A stretch of DNA of 36,562 bases from Alphaproteobacteria bacterium (GTDB taxonomy: Bacteria > Pseudomonadota > Alphaproteobacteria > Micavibrionales > Micavibrionaceae): the NCBI GenBank assembly GCA_013215815.1, contig JABSQP010000020.1:1-36562 (forward strand), in the 5' to 3' direction. Positions within the stretch are counted from its first letter, which is position 1. Every line of letters starts with the position of its first letter. Below, in pieces: positions 13,431 to 21,082 of the stretch. The position numbers were made by a program, and so were the translations under genes. The notes beneath the pieces were generated by a model, which saw nothing but the letters and a program-made list of their open reading frames with translations, did not search any database and was not told where the DNA came from.

Positions 13431-15884
13431 ATGCTAGAAAACAATGCTCCAGATTCATCTCGCTTCAACGTGACTGCGGTTACTCCGCAAGATAATTTAG
13501 TGCCTGAATCAAATCAAAATAATTCTCTTTTTAAGCGCGCTGAAACCAACCCTCTTCTAGAAGGTGTACCGAAGGCAGTCATCAGACAGGCATGGTTTAC
13601 GATGGCTCACCTTGTTTTGGAACAAGGTGCCCATATTCTCAACATCACATGCGGAGACGGCGCATATACATATGCAATGGCTGCCATGAATCCTGAATAC
13701 GAGTTCGTGGGCATTGATCGTAATCAGAAAAAAATTGAAAAGGCGCAAAAAAAATACAACCTTCCCAACCTCAGTTTTGTCTGCGGTGATGTTCAAGAAA
13801 GTTTTCTACCGCCCAATTCTCTCGACGCCATTGTGAACTCCTTTACATTGCATGAATTTTATTCAGAAGAGCAATGTAGCGTTAAGGCCGTAACGGATAT
13901 CCTTCACCGCCACCTGGAGCTATTGAAAGAAGATGGTTATATTTTTATTCAAGGGTATTCGATGCCTCCTGAAGACGAATATGTACTCATTGAAATACCG
14001 CACGACGAACATGCAAAAAAAGAAAAGCGCCCTTCAGATGCTGAACTTCTCGTTCTCTATGCTGACAAGGCCCGCCCGCACAAAGATAGCAACTATTGTG
14101 GTTTTTATTTAGAAGAGTTACCGTCACGCTTTCCTAAGACCCGCCTTTTCCGACTACCTCATAAGTGGGCATATGAATTTTTGCTTCGTAAAGCAAAACG
14201 TAAAGAGTGGGATGAAGAACTGCATAAAGAATATACATTTTTCTCACAGCAAGAATATCGTGATGTGCTACGACGCTTTGGAACACGCGTTCTATACACA
14301 ACACCTCATTGGGATGAGCAGATTGTCAAAAACCATTTCCACAAAAAGATCAGACTTTTTGCAGAAGATGGGAAACCTATGGGTACGCCAGAAACAAGCT
14401 TCATTGTTGTTGGTCAAAAAGTAGGCCCTCGCCGTTCCTTAAAAATTGAAGAACGAAAAATATCACACAACCCAAACACAACACTGCATATTTCTGCAAT
14501 GCGTGATCGGGTTGAAGGCACGATTTATGACCTCGCTTCCCGCGGCATGGATATCGCTGAAGTGCTTCCTTATAGGGTAACATCATCTGGTGACTTGAAC
14601 ATTTTTGTTCACGAGGGATTACCACGTAGCTTGATGAACGCCGTTCCGCGCAATAGCCCAAACATAGACGGTAAAAGATGGAGTGGGCATACGACTGAAG
14701 CAATGAGCTTTCCAATGGAGATCATGGAGAACTTAAAGCAAGAGCACTTCCCAAGTGTTTTAAAATTCACGCGTGATTACTTCGGTTTAAAACCTGTGAT
14801 AGGTGAACTCTTTGAGGAAGGGCCTGGATTTTATCCTGCACCAGACTTCATTGATGAACATATTCAAACGTATTATTTATCTGTCGAAAAACCAGACAAG
14901 AAAGTGACGCTAAAAGAATTATTTGGTGGCGCTGAAGGTTACTCCACAAAAGGTGATATTCGTGAAATTAATGCTCAACAAGTTTTGGATGCGATGAGTA
15001 TTGGTTTCTACCCTACAAGCCGTTTGGAACTTCAAATCATAGCGCTCTATGAAAAACTTGGAATCGCTTATACGTCTTGGTCTGAAAGCCCGCTATCTAT
15101 CAAATCTGAGAAGATTGAGAAGACAACAAAGATACAAGACATCATAGCCAAACTTGCTGACCAGGATACGCGTTTTGAAAAAACGATGGGACGTGCAGGT
15201 AATCTAAAAACATTGCAATCTGTTTTTGTGGATGAAGGACAAAACAAAGGTGGCATTTCAGGACTTGCTTCCCGTGAAGTTGACTTTGTTATGAACGAAA
15301 ACGAAACCTTGAATACGGCTGTTGTTCTTCCTCTTTCTAAAAAAATTAATGGTGAGGTAATGGCCGGCATTGTAGAACAATATCTTCCTGTACCGCAGCG
15401 TTATAAAGGAAATGGTTATTCCGTATCATGCCCAAGCTTCCCTCTACCCAAGGATATAGAAAATATTGAAATGGCGAAAAAATACGTCGCAGAAAAGTTC
15501 GAAGTTCCAATCGAAAACGTCTCACGTATGGGGGAGAGCTTCTTTTCACACATCGGTGTTACACCACAACGCATTTTCCCCTTTGCCGTTACAGCAAAAG
15601 GCCCATCCGGTTGGAGAAAAGAAGGACGAACACACGGCGTGACAACACATACGCCTCTCTATCGACTATACAGGCTTCTTTATTTAGACAATCATTACAG
15701 TTTCATGAAAGTTGTCGCGATGGCCTATCAAGCAAGTTTGGGGCAAGATAGTACGTTAAGTCCTGAATCAAGTTTCTCTCAAAAACACGAAGATAATAAG
15801 TCTGACTTTATTCGTTTAACTGGCGACAGTGTTATACCGATATCATCGAGCAGTTCGTCTAATGAACACAAATTCGATAAATAA
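13431..15884 (+). CDS. Methyltransferase fused to two degenerate Nudix-like modules
   Basis: An 817-aa protein. Residues about 40-210 form a class I SAM methyltransferase: motif I is ILNITCGDGAYTYAMA at 69-84, motif II FVGIDRNQ, and then SFVCGDVQESFLPPNSLDAI with SFTLHEF. Residues 210-330 look like a methyltransferase extension. From about 373 to 546 a Nudix-like pattern can be read: LPYRV...GDLNIFVHEGLPR, GPGFYPAPDFIDEHIQTYYL, and a closing helix DAMSIGFYPTSRLELQIIAL. A second copy spans about 596-757: NTAVVLPL...GEVMAGIVEQYLP, then SFPLPKDIENIEMA and GESFFSHIGVTPQRIFPFAV. Neither copy has the catalytic REXXEE core. The tail is Ser-rich. The start is uncertain: an ATG at 13383 is also possible, a TATAAT lies at 13357-13362, and neither start has a Shine-Dalgarno sequence. 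The next gene begins 2 nt after the stop. The domain reading is by eye. Confidence 0.75.
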   Translation: MLENNAPDSSRFNVTAVTPQDNLVPESNQNNSLFKRAETNPLLEGVPKAVIRQAWFTMAHLVLEQGAHILNITCGDGAYTYAMAAMNPEYEFVGIDRNQKKIEKAQKKYNLPNLSFVCGDVQESFLPPNSLDAIVNSFTLHEFYSEEQCSVKAVTDILHRHLELLKEDGYIFIQGYSMPPEDEYVLIEIPHDEHAKKEKRPSDAELLVLYADKARPHKDSNYCGFYLEELPSRFPKTRLFRLPHKWAYEFLLRKAKRKEWDEELHKEYTFFSQQEYRDVLRRFGTRVLYTTPHWDEQIVKNHFHKKIRLFAEDGKPMGTPETSFIVVGQKVGPRRSLKIEERKISHNPNTTLHISAMRDRVEGTIYDLASRGMDIAEVLPYRVTSSGDLNIFVHEGLPRSLMNAVPRNSPNIDGKRWSGHTTEAMSFPMEIMENLKQEHFPSVLKFTRDYFGLKPVIGELFEEGPGFYPAPDFIDEHIQTYYLSVEKPDKKVTLKELFGGAEGYSTKGDIREINAQQVLDAMSIGFYPTSRLELQIIALYEKLGIAYTSWSESPLSIKSEKIEKTTKIQDIIAKLADQDTRFEKTMGRAGNLKTLQSVFVDEGQNKGGISGLASREVDFVMNENETLNTAVVLPLSKKINGEVMAGIVEQYLPVPQRYKGNGYSVSCPSFPLPKDIENIEMAKKYVAEKFEVPIENVSRMGESFFSHIGVTPQRIFPFAVTAKGPSGWRKEGRTHGVTTHTPLYRLYRLLYLDNHYSFMKVVAMAYQASLGQDSTLSPESSFSQKHEDNKSDFIRLTGDSVIPISSSSSSNEHKFDK

Positions 15885-15886
15885 CC

Positions 15887-16756
15887 ATGTCTCAGCAAAA
15901 CCCTCTGATTTTTGATCGTAAAAAGATCAAGCAACAACGCCAACGAGGCATGAAGCAATCTGGCGATCATAATTTTTTAATTGATTGGGCCTCAAAACAA
16001 CTCATATCGCGTCTTGACGTTGTTAAAAGAGATTTTTCTTCTGTACTACAAGTTGGCTGTCGGACACCCCTACCCTTAGAAAATGTAGATCATATAGTAA
16101 CTGTAGATCTAGCTGGCACCCCGATGGTGTGTGCCGACGAAGAGTTCCTCCCCTTCGCAAATGACAGCTTTGACCTTATTTTTAGTGCTCTCAATTTACA
16201 CACAACAAATGACCTTCCTGGAACAATGCTGCAACTCAAAAGAGCGCTGAAACCAGACGGTTTATTTCATGTTGCATTACTGGGCGGAGAAACACTTCAT
16301 GAGCTTCGTGATGCCTTCACAAAGGCCGAAATGGAGATTAACGGCGGTATGAGCCCGCGCGTTGCACCATTTGCAGACATGCAGCAAGCGGGAAGCCTCA
16401 TGCAACGCGCAGGATTTTCATTACCTGTTGTGGATAGCGAGATTGTGACAGTGACTTATGAGCATCCATTTAAGCTCATGCACGATCTACGTTTCATGGG
16501 AGAAGGCAATGCACTGCTTGATAGAAGTAAATCATTTAACAATCGTAAGCTTATGATGCGCGCCGCAGAAATATACCAAGAAACCTACACTGAAGAAGAT
16601 GGCCGCATTCCAGCAACATTTGAAGTTATATTCATGAGCGGTTGGTCTCCGCATGAAAACCAACAAAAACCTTTGAAGCCTGGAAGCGCGAAGGTTAGAC
16701 TATCAGAAGCATTAGACACACAAGAAATATCTACTGATGAGAAGGCCACACCATAA
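15887..16756 (+). CDS. NDUFAF5/BioC-like SAM-dependent methyltransferase family protein
   Basis: A 289-aa class I methyltransferase-fold protein of the NDUFAF5-like group, widespread in alphaproteobacteria. It opens with FDRKKIKQQRQRG, as this group does. The SAM-binding region is a modified SVLQVGCRTP, followed by DEEFLPFANDSFDLIFSALN and LKRALKPDGLFHVALLGGET, the latter very typical. Mitochondrial NDUFAF5 hydroxylates an arginine in a complex I subunit during assembly; a similar role in bacteria is inference only. The SAM glycine loop is weaker (VGCRTPLP) than in standard methyltransferases. It lies 2 nt after the fusion gene and its stop overlaps the gloB ATG (TAATG), so three genes form an operon. 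Confidence 0.82.
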   Translation: MSQQNPLIFDRKKIKQQRQRGMKQSGDHNFLIDWASKQLISRLDVVKRDFSSVLQVGCRTPLPLENVDHIVTVDLAGTPMVCADEEFLPFANDSFDLIFSALNLHTTNDLPGTMLQLKRALKPDGLFHVALLGGETLHELRDAFTKAEMEINGGMSPRVAPFADMQQAGSLMQRAGFSLPVVDSEIVTVTYEHPFKLMHDLRFMGEGNALLDRSKSFNNRKLMMRAAEIYQETYTEEDGRIPATFEVIFMSGWSPHENQQKPLKPGSAKVRLSEALDTQEISTDEKATP

Positions 16757-17478
16757 TGAATACAGCAGAAGTCATCCTTGTCCCCGTTCTTTCAGATAAC
16801 TATGCCTATATTCTTCACAAAGGCGATCAAGTCGCCGTTATTGACCCTGGTCAACCAGAACCACTTATCTATGAGCTTGATAATCGCGATTTAACGCCTT
16901 CGGTAATTTTGAACACGCATCACCATAGTGATCACATTGCTGGAAACAAAGCGCTCTTGGATAAATACGGTGCTCGGCTTGTTGCACCAGAAAGTGAAAG
17001 AGCCCGTATACCTGGTATTAATAAGGCCGTTAAAGATGGAACAATAATTGAATTTGCAGATGAAACGATTGAAGTCATCGACACACCAGGCCACACGAGC
17101 GGCCATATTTGTTATCATCTTCCGCAAAGTAAAATCCTATTCGCGGGAGATCTCATCTTCGCAATGGGTTGTGGACGTGCTTTTGAAGGAACAGCAGAAG
17201 AGCTTTATGCCTCCATTGAGAAAATCAAAGCACTTCCTGCGGAAACTGAAATTTACTGCGGGCATGAGTATACGCTTTCAAATGCCGAGTTTTGCTTAAC
17301 GGTTGAACCTGATAACGATGAGTTAATTGCACGCCACAAAGAAGTAAAACAATACCGCGACAATAATCTTCCGACGATACCAACAACTCTCGAAAAAGAA
17401 ATGCAAACGAACGTCTTCTTACGTGCAAAAAGTGCAGAAGAGTTTGCAGACATACGTCAGAAGAAAGATAACTTCTAA
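16756..17478 (+). CDS. gloB: Hydroxyacylglutathione hydrolase (glyoxalase II)
   Basis: A 240-aa metallo-beta-lactamase-fold enzyme with the metal-binding motif THHHSDH at 54-60. The later ligands appear in DTPGHTSGH, FAGDLIFAMGCGR and YCGHEYT, which are GloB-specific. The C-terminal helical region with LPTIPTTLEKEMQTNVFLR is the glutathione-binding part of glyoxalase II. It hydrolyses S-lactoylglutathione to lactate and glutathione and so completes methylglyoxal detoxification. Translation is coupled to the methyltransferase gene by a TAATG overlap. No gloA lies in the window. The stop is 3 nt from the end of a convergent gene. Confidence 0.94.
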   Translation: MNTAEVILVPVLSDNYAYILHKGDQVAVIDPGQPEPLIYELDNRDLTPSVILNTHHHSDHIAGNKALLDKYGARLVAPESERARIPGINKAVKDGTIIEFADETIEVIDTPGHTSGHICYHLPQSKILFAGDLIFAMGCGRAFEGTAEELYASIEKIKALPAETEIYCGHEYTLSNAEFCLTVEPDNDELIARHKEVKQYRDNNLPTIPTTLEKEMQTNVFLRAKSAEEFADIRQKKDNF

Positions 17479-17481
17479 AGT

Positions 17482-17829
17482 TTACCCTTCAGATGATTTA
17501 CGGGAACGGGAACGGCGAGCGCCAGATTTTTTCGCCGGCTTACCTGAACCATTGTTATCATTGCGTTCAGGCAAAATAGATTCATTGCTACCATCACCAG
17601 ACTTTGATTGTGAACGATGCGGCGGAATTGGAATTTGTTTTGATGATCCAGAATCACGATCACTTGTCGCAATTTCAATTTCAATACGAGCAACAGCTTT
17701 GCGTAACTCGTGAAGAGAATCTTGAAGAGCTTCGCGCTTATCGCCATCTTTTTTAGAGCCGTTCCATGCTTCATAAGCAGCAATACATGCTGCGCCTTTT
17801 TCCTGAATTCTGGCTAACGTGTCACTCAT
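17482..17829 (-). CDS. Conserved hypothetical protein, helical N-terminus and basic tail
   Basis: A 115-aa protein. Residues 1-55 (DTLARIQEKGAACIAAYEAW ... HELRKAVARIEIEIATSDR) look like two helices. Then IPIPPHRSQSK and a Ser/Gly/Lys/Arg-rich tail ending SGARRSRSRKSSEG follow, which could bind nucleic acid or simply be disordered. I recall similar helical protein plus IPIPPHR combinations from other alphaproteobacteria, but I know no function. The start at 17829 is chosen because GGGGAGG ends 6 nt upstream; a longer frame would add an unrelated hydrophobic stretch. It shares direction with the DUF1192 gene 88 nt upstream. Confidence 0.72.
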   Translation of the reverse strand: MSDTLARIQEKGAACIAAYEAWNGSKKDGDKREALQDSLHELRKAVARIEIEIATSDRDSGSSKQIPIPPHRSQSKSGDGSNESILPERNDNNGSGKPAKKSGARRSRSRKSSEG

Positions 17830-17883
17830 GATATCCTCCCCTGCAATGATGTAAAAACACAATAGCGCGATGCCTAAAATCAC

Positions 17884-17907
17884 GCAAGGAAAGACCGCGC
17901 CCCTTGC
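17884..17907 (-). terminator. Weak hairpin after the DUF1192 gene
   Basis: On the minus strand, GCAAGG and CCTTGC pair (6 bp) around a 12-nt loop and are followed by GTGATTTT. It is a weak candidate only, 11 nt past the DUF1192 stop. Confidence 0.3.
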
Positions 17908-17917
17908 TTAAAAAAAC

Positions 17918-18100
17918 TTATGATTTGAAAATAGATGCCGCACTGTCCATATGCGTTTTCTTTTTCTGAATTTCCGCCTCTGTTCTGGCGATCTCTTCCT
18001 TAAGATCATCTATATAAGCGCTGAGCTCATCCAGCGAGAGCGGTTCAAGGTTTCTATTCAAATTATCTGTTTTCTTCGGTTGCATATCATCATCAAACAT
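17918..18100 (-). CDS. DUF1192 family small protein
   Basis: A 60-aa protein. The pattern is that of DUF1192: an acidic start (MFDDDMQPKKTDNL), then EPLSLDELSAYIDDLKEEI, a heptad-like helix ARTEAEIQKKK, and the closing AASIFKS, where family members usually end in FKS or FKK. It is short, probably a single coiled-coil helix, with no known function. It is found mainly in alphaproteobacteria, and so helps place the organism. It is divergent from trcR, with about 190 bp between them that hold the trcR promoter and leader. Confidence 0.82.
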   Translation of the reverse strand: MFDDDMQPKKTDNLNRNLEPLSLDELSAYIDDLKEEIARTEAEIQKKKTHMDSAASIFKS

Positions 18101-18159
18101 GGCTTTTCCTTAGGCTATTTCATAGAAAACAATAGCTTAACTCACTCTTTCAGAAAAGA

Positions 18160-18187
18160 TTGCAAAATCACTAAAAATCATTATAGT
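18160..18187 (+). promoter_or_regulatory. Candidate promoter of trcR
   Basis: TTGCAA (18160-18165) and TATAGT (18182-18187) are 16 bp apart. Transcription would begin near 18194, giving a leader of about 97 nt that contains two adjacent hairpins. Confidence 0.42.
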
Positions 18188-18219
18188 GGCCTCATTCCCA
18201 GACATAATAGTCAAAACAG

Positions 18220-18259
18220 GCTGATCCTTGGGAAGGGTCGGCAGCCATAAACTATGGCT
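18220..18259 (+). promoter_or_regulatory. Two tandem hairpins in the trcR leader
   Basis: Hairpin 1 pairs 18220-18229 with 18233-18242: 10 bp, two of them G-U, and a GGG loop. Hairpin 2 follows with no gap: AGCCATA (18243-18249) with TATGGCT (18253-18259), 7 perfect bp with an AAC loop. The Shine-Dalgarno AAGGA lies about 23 nt further on. No U-tract ends either stem, so neither looks like a terminator. Confidence 0.55.
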
Positions 18260-18290
18260 AAAATTAATTGATAAGAACAAGGATAGGAAA

Positions 18291-19001
18291 ATGAGTAAGC
18301 CTCAAGAAGCACCTAAACTATTAATGCCAAAAGCAACAGCTGTTTGGCTCGTTGAGAACACAGTTCTAACATTCGACCAGATTGCTAATTTTACAGGCCT
18401 TCACAAAGTTGAAGTACAAGCTTTAGCTGATGGTGATGTTGGTCGCGGTATTGTTGGTCGTGATCCTGTGAAGCATGGTGAAACAACACAAGAAGAACTA
18501 GACAAGGCGATTAGCGACGACAGCCATATCATGAAATATGCGCGCAACGATCTACCAAGTGTTAAAACACGTGCGAAAGGTCCTAAATACACACCTGTAT
18601 CAAAACGTGGTGATAAGCCGGATGCAATTGCGTGGATCGTGAAAAATCATCCAGAAATTACTGATGCACAAATCACAAAGCTTGTTGGTACAACAAAGCC
18701 AACTATTCAAGCTGTGCGTGATCGTACACATCCGAACAGCTCTTCTATTCGTCCGCGCCACCCGGCAGATCTTGGTCTATGTACATACCAGGAGCTGGAT
18801 GCAGCCTCAGTCAAAGGCTTCAAAGCACAAGGTAAAGACCCTGAAGAGATGAAAGCAAAGCGTCTGAAAGAGATGGAAGAAGCAAACAAACCTGTTGAAG
18901 AGGAAAGTAATTCACAAGCAGGCGGATTTGATTTCTCTAACTTCCTATCGAGTGGTATCGGCGGCGCTGGTGCAGCAGGTGGTGAAGGCGACAATAACTA
19001 A
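18291..19001 (+). CDS. trcR: TrcR family cell-cycle transcriptional regulator (DUF1013)
   Basis: A 236-aa protein of the DUF1013 family. The start LLMPKATAVWLVENT and then LTFDQIANFTGLHKVEVQAL is one helix-turn-helix-like unit. A second, related unit is KPDAIAWIVKNHPEITDAQI with LVGTTKPTIQAVRDRTH, and GPKYTPVSKRGDK joins them; all are family hallmarks. It is known as a cell-cycle transcriptional regulator in alphaproteobacteria. The C-terminal extension (about 185-236) is acidic then Gly-rich (GGAGAAGGEGDNN) and looks disordered. The start at 18291 follows AAGGATAGG; a longer frame from 18228 would run through the leader hairpins. A strong terminator follows. Confidence 0.92.
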   Translation: MSKPQEAPKLLMPKATAVWLVENTVLTFDQIANFTGLHKVEVQALADGDVGRGIVGRDPVKHGETTQEELDKAISDDSHIMKYARNDLPSVKTRAKGPKYTPVSKRGDKPDAIAWIVKNHPEITDAQITKLVGTTKPTIQAVRDRTHPNSSSIRPRHPADLGLCTYQELDAASVKGFKAQGKDPEEMKAKRLKEMEEANKPVEEESNSQAGGFDFSNFLSSGIGGAGAAGGEGDNN

Positions 19002-19023
19002 CCTCACACTCCAAGAACATAAG

Positions 19024-19059
19024 AAAACGGCATCTTGAGAACGCTCAGATGCCGTTTTT
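19024..19059 (+). terminator. Bidirectional intrinsic terminator between trcR and the DUF465 gene
   Basis: AAAACGGCATCTTGAG (19024-19039) pairs with CTCAGATGCCGTTTT (19044-19058), with one bulged T and an AACG loop, followed by TTTTT on the plus strand. The A-run on the other side lets it serve the minus-strand gene ending at 19084. Confidence 0.87.
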
Positions 19060-19083
19060 ATTTAAAACTTACGTCTTGGTTTA

Positions 19084-19293
19084 TCAGGAAGCTTCTCTTA
19101 CTCCTTCAATTTCTTCTTTCAGAAGAAGTTTTTCTTTCTTAAGACGGGATATTAAACCTTCACTATGAAAGCTACACTGCGCTTCCCTCTCAATTCGTTT
19201 TGAGATCGCTTCATGTTTGGCTTTCAAAGCGTTCAAGCGTGCGCTTTGTGCGGATACAAGCCCTTGAGGCTGCGATTGCACATCTGTTTGCAT
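19084..19293 (-). CDS. DUF465 family small helical protein
   Basis: A 69-aa protein that resembles the DUF465/YdcH family: LNALKAKHEAISKRIEREAQ, then a break, then GLISRLKKEKLLLKEEIEG, which gives two helices able to form a hairpin coiled coil. Function is unknown. A GGGAG about 7 nt before the ATG supports the start at 19293. It converges on trcR across a shared terminator. Confidence 0.78.
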   Translation of the reverse strand: MQTDVQSQPQGLVSAQSARLNALKAKHEAISKRIEREAQCSFHSEGLISRLKKEKLLLKEEIEGVREAS

Positions 19294-19553
19294 GGCAAAA
19301 CTCCCTTTCGTTCAATAATATTTATGTATGTAATTAGTCTAACCTAAAAAAAGCGAAGCTGGCAAACAGCTTCCGCTTATCTTCTTAACCCTCTGTAATA
19401 TTTCGGAAAACGTATTTTATTTTATAATGTAGAATCAACGTTTTAAAAATATAGCCAGCAGATAAATAATTAAACTTACCTGATTATTATACGCCCGCTT
19501 TATTAACATAACGATAACAGGATCGTTATATTCTTATACGAATCGATTCGCTT
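19294..19553 (-). other. AT-rich intergenic region with two symmetric motifs
   Basis: No gene is seen in these 260 bp. Near the ALDH gene end there are ATAACGAT/ATCGTTAT (19508-19529, 8-bp stem, 6-nt loop) and the perfect palindrome CGAATCGATTCG (19539-19550). Together they may end the minus-strand ALDH transcript, though neither has a clear U-tract. The rest probably contains the promoter of the DUF465 gene. Confidence 0.5.
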
Positions 19554-21065
19554 TTAAACGTCGAAAGTAACGCCCTGCGCTAAAGGAAGCTCTGTTGAGT
19601 AGTTTACTGTCTGTGTTTGACGCCGCATGTATGCTTTCCAACTGTCAGAACCACTTTCACGACCGCCACCCGTTTCCTTCTCACCGCCAAATGCACCGCC
19701 AATTTCTGCGCCGCTAGGTCCGATATTAACATTGGCGATTCCACAATCACTACCCGCACTAGATAGGAAGTACTCGGCCTCACGAATATCCGTAGTAAAG
19801 ATACAGGATGACAGCCCTTGTGGCACATTGTTCTGCAGAGCAATGGCATCATCGAGATCTCTGTATGTCATCACATAGAGAATTGGTGCAAATGTTTCCG
19901 TTTCAACAACCGCACTTTGCTCCGGCATATCAACAATAGACGGCGCGGCGTAATACCCTTCATCGCATCCATCAACGTTACTGCGGCCGCCACCAACAAG
20001 GATATCACCGCCCTGCTCTTTTGCATTATTCAAGGCTTGCTGCATATTATTGAATGAATCTTCATCAATAAGCGGACCAACTAGAGTCTCTCCATCAAGA
20101 GGGCTACCAACTTTAAGTGAACCATAAGCAGAAACGAGGCTGCTTACCAATTCATCCTTCACGCTCTCATGAACGATCAAACGGCGCAGCGTCGTACAGC
20201 GTTGTCCTGCTGTTCCAACAGCGCTAAAAAGAACGGCACGTTTGGTCATTTCAAGATCCGCACTCGGCGCGACGATCATTGCATTATTACCACCAAGCTC
20301 AAGCAAGCTACGCCCCATGCGTTTGGCAACCTGTTCACCAACGGCCTTACCCATGCGCGTGCTCCCTGTTGCGCTCACTAATGGGATATCATGATGATCG
20401 GTTAACGCTTGGCCTACATCCGCTTGTCCAATCAGAAGCTGAACGAGATTATCAGGGCACTCATTACCATCGGCTTTAAAACGCGCAACAGCCTTTTCAA
20501 ATATCTTTACGCACGCCATCGCTGTCAGCGGTGTTTTCTCAGATGGTTTCCAAATAACACTGTCACCGCACACGAGTGCAATCGCCGCGTTCCAAGACCA
20601 AACAGCCACAGGAAAGTTAAAAGCAGTAATCACTGCGACAGGACCAAGTGGTTGCCACATCTCACGCATATGATGGCCTGGGCGTTCAGAAGAAATCGTT
20701 AGGCCATATAGCTGACGTGATAAACCAACAGCGAAGTCGCAAATATCAATCATCTCCTGCACTTCGCCGAGACCTTCCGATAAAATCTTCCCGCATTCTA
20801 ATGTAACAAGTTCTCCAAGACTATCTTTTGCCGCGCGTAACTCTTCGCCCAACAAACGTACCAATTCACCTCGCACTGGTGCTGGTGTGACTTTCCATGC
20901 ATCAAACGCTGTTTTTGAATTCGCAACAACCTGGTCAACATCACTAGCGCTATCTTGCTGCACCTCGGCAATCAATGAGCCATCTACAGGAGTGAAAACT
21001 TTCAGATCACCGTTTCTTAAATTTTCTAAATCATTATCAGATAGTATCTTTTGGAAATCGGTCAT
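19554..21065 (-). CDS. amaB: ALDH7-type aldehyde dehydrogenase (aminoadipate semialdehyde type)
   Basis: A 503-aa NAD-dependent aldehyde dehydrogenase. The catalytic residues are Asn150 (TAFNFPVAVW), Glu256 (LELGGNN) and Cys290 (GTAGQRCTTLRR). The C-terminal run GGAFGGEKETGGGRESGSDS, then WKAYMRRQTQTVNYS and LPLAQGVTFDV, is the mark of the ALDH7 family, whose bacterial members oxidise alpha-aminoadipate semialdehyde/piperideine-6-carboxylate in lysine breakdown. No other lysine-degradation gene lies nearby, so the exact substrate is inferred from family only. It follows the Na/Pi cotransporter gene by 17 nt on the same strand. Confidence 0.87.
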   Translation of the reverse strand: MTDFQKILSDNDLENLRNGDLKVFTPVDGSLIAEVQQDSASDVDQVVANSKTAFDAWKVTPAPVRGELVRLLGEELRAAKDSLGELVTLECGKILSEGLGEVQEMIDICDFAVGLSRQLYGLTISSERPGHHMREMWQPLGPVAVITAFNFPVAVWSWNAAIALVCGDSVIWKPSEKTPLTAMACVKIFEKAVARFKADGNECPDNLVQLLIGQADVGQALTDHHDIPLVSATGSTRMGKAVGEQVAKRMGRSLLELGGNNAMIVAPSADLEMTKRAVLFSAVGTAGQRCTTLRRLIVHESVKDELVSSLVSAYGSLKVGSPLDGETLVGPLIDEDSFNNMQQALNNAKEQGGDILVGGGRSNVDGCDEGYYAAPSIVDMPEQSAVVETETFAPILYVMTYRDLDDAIALQNNVPQGLSSCIFTTDIREAEYFLSSAGSDCGIANVNIGPSGAEIGGAFGGEKETGGGRESGSDSWKAYMRRQTQTVNYSTELPLAQGVTFDV

Positions 21066-21082
21066 CGTTTGTCTCCTAAAAT

